Source: Nitrospirota bacterium (GTDB lineage Bacteria; Nitrospirota; Nitrospiria; Nitrospirales; UBA8639). From it: a DNA stretch of 11,922 bases. Positions within the stretch are counted from its first letter, which is position 1. Each line of letters opens with the position of its first letter. This document shows, piece after piece, positions 8,422-11,922 of this stretch. Below the pieces are notes generated by a model that ran no database searches, was not told the origin of the DNA, and was given only the letters and a program-made list of their open reading frames with translations. Both the position numbers and the translations under genes were made by a program. The stretch covers positions 1 through 11,922 of the forward strand of contig JAOUNC010000041.1 in assembly GCA_029881175.1 (NCBI GenBank), in the 5' to 3' direction.

Positions 8422-8742
8422 TCGCTGGCAATTGACTTTTGAGCAAAAATCCTGATGACCCTTTCATGGTAATAAATTCTTTAGCGATTGGTGCGGGTAT
8501 GTTCCCCTTGCTGATTTTCGCAGCCGAGACAAATATTGCACATTTTTTAAACACTTCTGTGAAGTAGGCGCTGAGGGAAAAGGCTGTTTCATGAATTTGG
8601 AGGGGCATCGTGATACATGGGTTCTTTCTTGGGTTAACAGGCAAAGTGAAGCAATTAATTCGAGTCTGACCCCTTAGTGATAGGGTGCCCCGCTGTATGA
8701 ATAGCGAGGGTACCCCAGGCTGCATATTAGCAACACTATTGA
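8422..8742. other. Non-coding gap between glgX and the YtxH-like gene
   Basis: The gap is 321 bp between convergent genes. The left two thirds hold nothing I can name, apart from a small ACTTC-TGT-GAAGT hairpin at 8553-8565. An open frame on the minus strand (8375-8725) crosses the gap and overlaps the glgX 3' end, but it resembles no family I know and has no ribosome site. The right third holds the hairpin and decamer element described at 8665-8715. Confidence 0.6.
8665..8715 (-). repeat. Hairpin plus AGGGGTCAGA element between glgX and the YtxH-like gene
   Basis: 8683-8694 pairs with 8703-8715 as a 12-bp stem with one G-T wobble and one bulged A, around an 8-nt loop (8695-8702). Read on the minus strand, the stem is followed by exactly 8 nt and then AGGGGTCAGA (8674-8665), continuing into CTCGAATTAATT. 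The element at 4009-4047 has the same order and spacing. No U-run follows on either strand. From memory, the GGGGTCAGACTCGAATTAAT motif occurs in dispersed intergenic repeats of several bacteria, in some cases beside IS200-like REP-associated transposases. I have not checked this, and no such transposase gene is in the window. Confidence 0.5.
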
Positions 8743-8979
8743 TTAGATCCGGTCTTCGACGAACCGCTTGCCTTTGTCCACAAATTCAGACATCCGGTCC
8801 TTGGTCTCGTCCGCAAAGTCATTCATGCGATCGCCGGTGTCATACAAGTAGTTTTTGATTTGCCGACGAGTTCTTCTTCCTGTTTGCGGTGCCATTAATA
8901 ACCCTAACCCCGTGCCTAAGAGAATGCCGGTGAACAGGGCTAACCCTCCACAAAGAATCACACGTGTATCTGAATCCAT
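8743..8979 (-). CDS. YtxH-like small membrane protein
   Basis: 78 residues. One transmembrane helix spans about residues 7-29 (VILCGGLALFTGILLGTGLG, then LLMAP), followed at once by APQTGRRTRRQIK. That is the helix-AP-x-(S/T)G-(K/R)-x-x-R signature of the YtxH family (Pfam YtxH, often annotated as general-stress or gas-vesicle-like). The remaining 35 residues are a charged amphipathic helix (DRMNDFADETKDRMSEFVDK), likely cytoplasmic. AGGAGG at 8989-8984, 4 nt from the ATG, is the strongest ribosome site in the window. A minus-strand TACAAT at 9044-9039 could be its -10 box, without a clear -35. Homologues are often stress-induced, and the biochemical role is unknown. It stands alone between glgX and malQ, facing away from malQ, and nothing ties it to glycogen metabolism except position. 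Confidence 0.8.
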   Translation of the reverse strand: MDSDTRVILCGGLALFTGILLGTGLGLLMAPQTGRRTRRQIKNYLYDTGDRMNDFADETKDRMSEFVDKGKRFVEDRI

Positions 8980-9143
8980 GATGCCTCCTTTTTGATAAAG
9001 AATAATTTCAAATCGACTAACTTCTTGCCTTCTTCCGAATTGTATTTTTTGAAATGTGAATATTCCTAACCAATTCCTCTATTTCTATTGTAGAACGGAA
9101 AACATTCTTTTGCCAATTAAGGGATATTGGAAAAAACTGCTAG

Positions 9144-9178
9144 CGGTATTTTCGTCATTATACCGTAGTCACCTACGG
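9144..9178. repeat. Two overlapping inverted repeats
   Basis: CGGTAT (9144-9149) can pair with ATACCG (9160-9165) across a 10-nt loop. CCGTAG (9163-9168) can pair with CTACGG (9173-9178) across a 4-nt loop. The two stems share bases 9163-9165, so only one can form at a time. Both are perfect 6-bp stems. Confidence 0.45.
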
Positions 9179-9246
9179 AATGTAGGCTCGGTTTGTCAAA
9201 ACAAGGGTCGCGCCCTCCGGGACGCCAGAGCCATGTGCAGCCTTCC

Positions 9247-9298
9247 CTTCGGCAAAGCTCAGGACAAGACTGGACGGACGCTTCGAAAGGCTCATGAC
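9247..9298. repeat. Imperfect direct repeat resembling a dispersed intergenic repeat
   Basis: CTTCGGCAAAGCTCAGGAC at 9247-9265 is echoed by CTTCGAAAGGCTCATGAC at 9281-9298, with starts 34 bp apart. The core resembles the CTTCGACAAGCTCAGG-type intergenic repeat known from many bacterial genomes. This is a comparison from memory, not a search. Confidence 0.4.
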
Positions 9299-9415
9299 AT
9301 GCTTTGTTGATCATTCCCTTGCGGTGATGACGACGGTCTGCCGACAACGATTTATGAAGAATCGGCGCGAATGACTCAACAGCCCAATTAAGTTGTGGCT
9401 GGGCTTACGACGGTG

Positions 9416-9432
9416 GTGAGGCTGAGCCTCAC
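9416..9432. repeat. Near-perfect palindrome (7-bp stem)
   Basis: GTGAGGC (9416-9422), TGA, GCCTCAC (9426-9432) form a 7-bp GC-rich stem with a 3-nt loop. It is followed by TATTCTTCCACTTTTT, so the T-run begins about 10 nt after the stem, too far for a standard plus-strand terminator. It may be an operator or part of an untranslated RNA. Confidence 0.4.
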
Positions 9433-9685
9433 TATTCTTCCACTTTTTGTGGGGGCTTGATGTCTATCTGACTCATGACTCTTGGGACGGATATTCAGAC
9501 TTTTTGTGATGGAAGGCTACTCTGGTAACTGTGTAAGGGTTTTTTCTTGCTCTAACGTTTCCATTATGGTATCAGAAAAGAGAGTAAATTCTGTTAAAAG
9601 CTTTGTTTTTTGCCAGATTTGCACGAGTTCCTAACTTTAGGCGCAATCAAAAATTGACGACATTGTGAGGGGTAAACGAATAAAG

Positions 9686-11920
9686 ATGAAGACGAGGGAT
9701 TCCACGTCCATTAAGGTCCGGTCCATAGTTTCTTCATGCCCTGGCTTACGGGAATTGGCCGAATCTATGGGTGTGGAATGTGAGTATGAGGATGGGAGAG
9801 GCCACTCTCACCAGGCAACCGATGAGACGCTTCGTCTCATTTTGGGTGCGCTGGGCATTGCTATTCAATCAGAATCGGATATTCAGCAAGAATGGAAACG
9901 TATTCAGGAAGAACGATGGACTAATGTGATCGAGCCGGTCCTGGTGCATTACCCGGAAGCACGAACCCCTCTAAGTTTTTCTATGGCCCTTCCCTTGGGA
10001 GATTTTCCCTTAGCGTCCGTGCTGTTTGAATGTCGGCTAAAGGATGAACAAGGAAAGATTCGAGCGTCTACCATTAAAGGTTCAGTCTGCACATGTCTTG
10101 AAGAAACCGTGCTCCGGGGTGCCCGCTATGTGCGAATTCAGGTGCGTCTGCCTGGTCGTCTTCGTTTGGGGTATTACGACGTGATGTTGACGATCAAGAT
10201 CGGGGCTTATGTGTTAGAGGCCAAAAGTCTGGTCATTGCTGCACCTCAGCGCTGCTATCTCCCACCCGGATCAAAAAGAGAATGGGGGATCGGGGTGCAA
10301 TTGTATGGCATTCGTTCTCGGAAGAATTGGGGCATTGGTGATTTCCGTGATCTGGAACGCATCATGAAGACAGCAGGGAAAACCTGGAACGCCTCAACGA
10401 TTGGCCTTCAGCCCCTACACAGCTTGACCCCTGGGCTCCGTAGCCCGTATTCGCCGTCCAGTCGATTGTGTTGGAGCCCCTTGTATTTGAATCTGGAACA
10501 GGTGGCGGAGTTTCGTGTGTCACCTACGGTTCAACAGAGGTTCCGGACGAAAAAATTCCAATCTACATTAGAAGCTCTGCGTTCCAGCCAACTTGTCGAG
10601 TATGAAGCGGTGAATCAGCTGAAGATGGGTGTTCTGGAAGACCTTTTCCGAGTCTTCAAGCGGCGGCACCTTCAACCCCGTACGGCGCGTGGCCGAGCCT
10701 TCTTGCGGTTTGTTCAGCAGAGCCCGGATTTCTTAACGCGATTTTGTACGTTTCAAGTGCTGAGCGAATATTTCCCCGGCATGGTATGGCGGCAATGGCC
10801 TGTAGATTTTCAGGATCCCGCATCTCCGGCGGTTGAGCAGTTTCAGAAAGAACATGCGTCCCGCATTCACTATTTTTATTATGTGCAGTGGCTTTGTGAG
10901 TTGCAGCTTACACGATTGGATCAGGTGGCCCAGAAGGCTTCACTGGAATTGGGGCTTTACCATGATTTGCCTGTGGGCATTCATCCTGATGGTGCGGACG
11001 CTTGGGGCTTTCAAGATCAATTGGCCAAGGATGCCACCAGCGGTGCGCCGCCCGACTCCTTTAACTTGCATGGCCAGAACTGGGGATTGCTCGCTCCCAA
11101 TCCTCGTGCGCTTCGTCAGCATGGGTACCAATTTTTTCGCCAAACCGTGAGTCAGAACATGAAGCATGGTGGGGTTCTTCGTATTGACCATGCGCTCGGA
11201 TTGTTTCGGATGTTTTGGGTGCCATTTGGGCATACGGGGCAAGATGGGTTGTATGTCAAAACCTATGTTGACGAAATGTTGGCGGTGTTAGCGTTGGAAA
11301 GTGTTCGGCACCGGGTGATGGTCGTCGGCGAAGATTTAGGAACGGTGACTCCTGCCATTCAGCAGAAGCTTGAGGGGGCAGGTCTTCTCTCCTATCGCCT
11401 TCTGTTTTTCGAACGCGAAAGGGGAGGGGCGTTTCATTTGCCACAGCAATTTCCTCGTCAAGCGCTGGTGTCGGCGACAACCCATGACCTCCCCACGCTG
11501 AAGGGGTACTGGGCAGAACAAGATATCGCCATCAAGGAACAGGCGAGCCTTTACCCATATTCTGAAGATAGAGATCGTGATACACACGCCCGCGTGGAAG
11601 ACCGTCGTCAGTTATGGAATGCGGTAGGCCGAGCCGGATTTGCCTTGCCGGAAACGATGCCCGTCATGCTTACTGCTGACATGGTGGCGAAAATTTATCA
11701 GTTTTTGGCCAAGACCCCTTCGCGATTGCTCATGGTTCAACTGGAAGATTTATTGGGTGAGATCGATACCCCCAACCTACCTGGAGCGCCTGATTCTGCC
11801 TATCCGTCCTGGCGGGTACGGCTGAGTCGCGAACTCACTTCGTGGCTGAAAGACCCAGTCAATAGACGCTTTGCGCAGGTCATCTCTCGGGAGCGTCGGA
11901 GTCGTTGTGTTCCTGCGTGA
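9686..11920 (+). CDS. malQ: 4-alpha-glucanotransferase (amylomaltase)
   Basis: 744 residues from the ATG at 9686 (E. coli MalQ has 694). It moves alpha-1,4-glucan segments between maltooligosaccharides in the cytosol, releasing glucose and lengthening short chains left by debranching. The N-terminal MalQ domain is visible at about residues 20-60 (LRELAESMGVECEYEDG, then DETLRLILGALGI). A GH77 barrel begins near 205 (REWGIGVQLYGIRSRKNWGI). Motifs: SPYSPSSRLCWSPLYLNL from 253; PDGADAWG from 434; GQNWGL; LRIDHALGLFRMFWVP with nucleophile D501; VVGEDLGTV with acid/base E549; TTHDLPTLKGYW with D601. All three are 53 residues after E. coli D448, E496 and D548, so the active site is intact. The frame also opens at GTG 9665 (751 residues). 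Neither start has a well-spaced ribosome site (AGGGG at 9668-9672 is 13 nt before the ATG), so the ATG is preferred on codon alone. The stop ends two bases before the window edge. Confidence 0.96.
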   Translation: MKTRDSTSIKVRSIVSSCPGLRELAESMGVECEYEDGRGHSHQATDETLRLILGALGIAIQSESDIQQEWKRIQEERWTNVIEPVLVHYPEARTPLSFSMALPLGDFPLASVLFECRLKDEQGKIRASTIKGSVCTCLEETVLRGARYVRIQVRLPGRLRLGYYDVMLTIKIGAYVLEAKSLVIAAPQRCYLPPGSKREWGIGVQLYGIRSRKNWGIGDFRDLERIMKTAGKTWNASTIGLQPLHSLTPGLRSPYSPSSRLCWSPLYLNLEQVAEFRVSPTVQQRFRTKKFQSTLEALRSSQLVEYEAVNQLKMGVLEDLFRVFKRRHLQPRTARGRAFLRFVQQSPDFLTRFCTFQVLSEYFPGMVWRQWPVDFQDPASPAVEQFQKEHASRIHYFYYVQWLCELQLTRLDQVAQKASLELGLYHDLPVGIHPDGADAWGFQDQLAKDATSGAPPDSFNLHGQNWGLLAPNPRALRQHGYQFFRQTVSQNMKHGGVLRIDHALGLFRMFWVPFGHTGQDGLYVKTYVDEMLAVLALESVRHRVMVVGEDLGTVTPAIQQKLEGAGLLSYRLLFFERERGGAFHLPQQFPRQALVSATTHDLPTLKGYWAEQDIAIKEQASLYPYSEDRDRDTHARVEDRRQLWNAVGRAGFALPETMPVMLTADMVAKIYQFLAKTPSRLLMVQLEDLLGEIDTPNLPGAPDSAYPSWRVRLSRELTSWLKDPVNRRFAQVISRERRSRCVPA

Positions 11921-11922
11921 AC

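Larger units (their letters stand above)
8980..9685. other. Long non-coding region upstream of malQ
   Basis: About 700 bp separate two divergent genes, with no gene I can support. The first 130 bp is AT-rich and carries the inverted octamer ATTTCAAA (9005-9012) / TTTGAAAT (9048-9055). A denser patch at 9144-9178 can form two mutually exclusive hairpins. 9247-9298 carries an imperfect direct repeat. AGCCC (9381-9385) can pair with GGGCT (9401-9405), and a near-perfect palindrome lies at 9416-9432. The last 150 bp is AT-rich and probably contains the malQ promoter, but no boxes stand out. No tRNA or other known RNA fold is recognised. A GTG-started frame at 9056-9310 runs through the repeats and has no ribosome site, so I do not call it a gene. 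Confidence 0.6.

Noticed and set aside
8375..8725. 116-codon minus-strand open frame crossing the glgX/YtxH-like gap
   Set aside because: It overlaps the glgX 3' end and the hairpin element, has no ribosome site and resembles no family I recognise. It is most likely chance, though a decayed gene cannot be excluded.
9056..9310. 84-codon plus-strand frame in the malQ upstream gap
   Set aside because: It starts with GTG without a ribosome site, runs straight through intergenic repeats, and has no recognisable protein pattern.
9416..9450. Rho-independent terminator at the 17-bp palindrome
   Set aside because: The T-run begins about 10 nt beyond the stem and no gene ends just upstream on the plus strand.
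1..11922. Defence system, CRISPR array, prophage or insertion sequence
   Set aside because: No spaced identical repeats, no transposase, integrase, nuclease or phage-like gene is visible. Most of the sequence is explained by carbohydrate enzymes.

Overview
This is a chromosomal block for glycogen and trehalose metabolism. It holds six recognisable enzymes of storage alpha-glucan metabolism and two small membrane-protein genes. There are no mobile-element genes, CRISPR arrays, tRNAs or rRNAs that I can see. GC content looks moderate. The mix of genes (classical ADP-glucose glycogen enzymes, the TreX/TreY/TreZ trehalose route, a LapA-like and a YtxH-like small protein) suggests a free-living Gram-negative-type bacterium. 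Nitrospirota (Nitrospira-like) is my best guess, but it rests on general resemblance and no database search, so treat it as weak.

Layout from left to right. At 1-1713, a minus-strand operon reads lapA-like gene, glgC (ADP-glucose pyrophosphorylase), then treY (maltooligosyl trehalose synthase). Only the first 42 codons of treY are inside the window. At 1774-3984, glgB (branching enzyme) is divergent, leaving a 60-bp spacer that carries a 10-bp tandem repeat. At 3985-4080, a convergent gap carries a perfect hairpin. At 4081-5976, treZ (trehalohydrolase) is on the minus strand. At 5977-6270, a divergent spacer holds a possible 28-codon ORF with a good ribosome site. At 6271-8421, glgX/treX (debranching enzyme) is on the plus strand. 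At 8422-8742, a non-coding stretch has a second hairpin with the same flanking decamer as the first. At 8743-8979, a YtxH-like small membrane protein is on the minus strand. At 8980-9685, a roughly 700-bp gap holds several inverted and direct repeats. At 9686-11920, malQ (4-alpha-glucanotransferase) is complete and ends two bases before the window edge.

How the genes work together: GlgC makes ADP-glucose, a glycogen synthase not in this window would polymerise it, and GlgB branches the chain. GlgX/TreX removes branches, TreY turns the reducing end of the freed maltooligosaccharides into a trehalosyl unit, and TreZ cuts trehalose off. MalQ reshuffles short maltooligosaccharides so they can re-enter either route. 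Every complete enzyme keeps its expected catalytic residues, so nothing looks decayed. The less ordinary points are the gene order (strand switches between almost every pair of genes, with treY and treZ separated), the tight linkage of a LapA-like membrane protein to glgC, and the repeat and hairpin elements in the intergenic gaps. I see no clear novel system.
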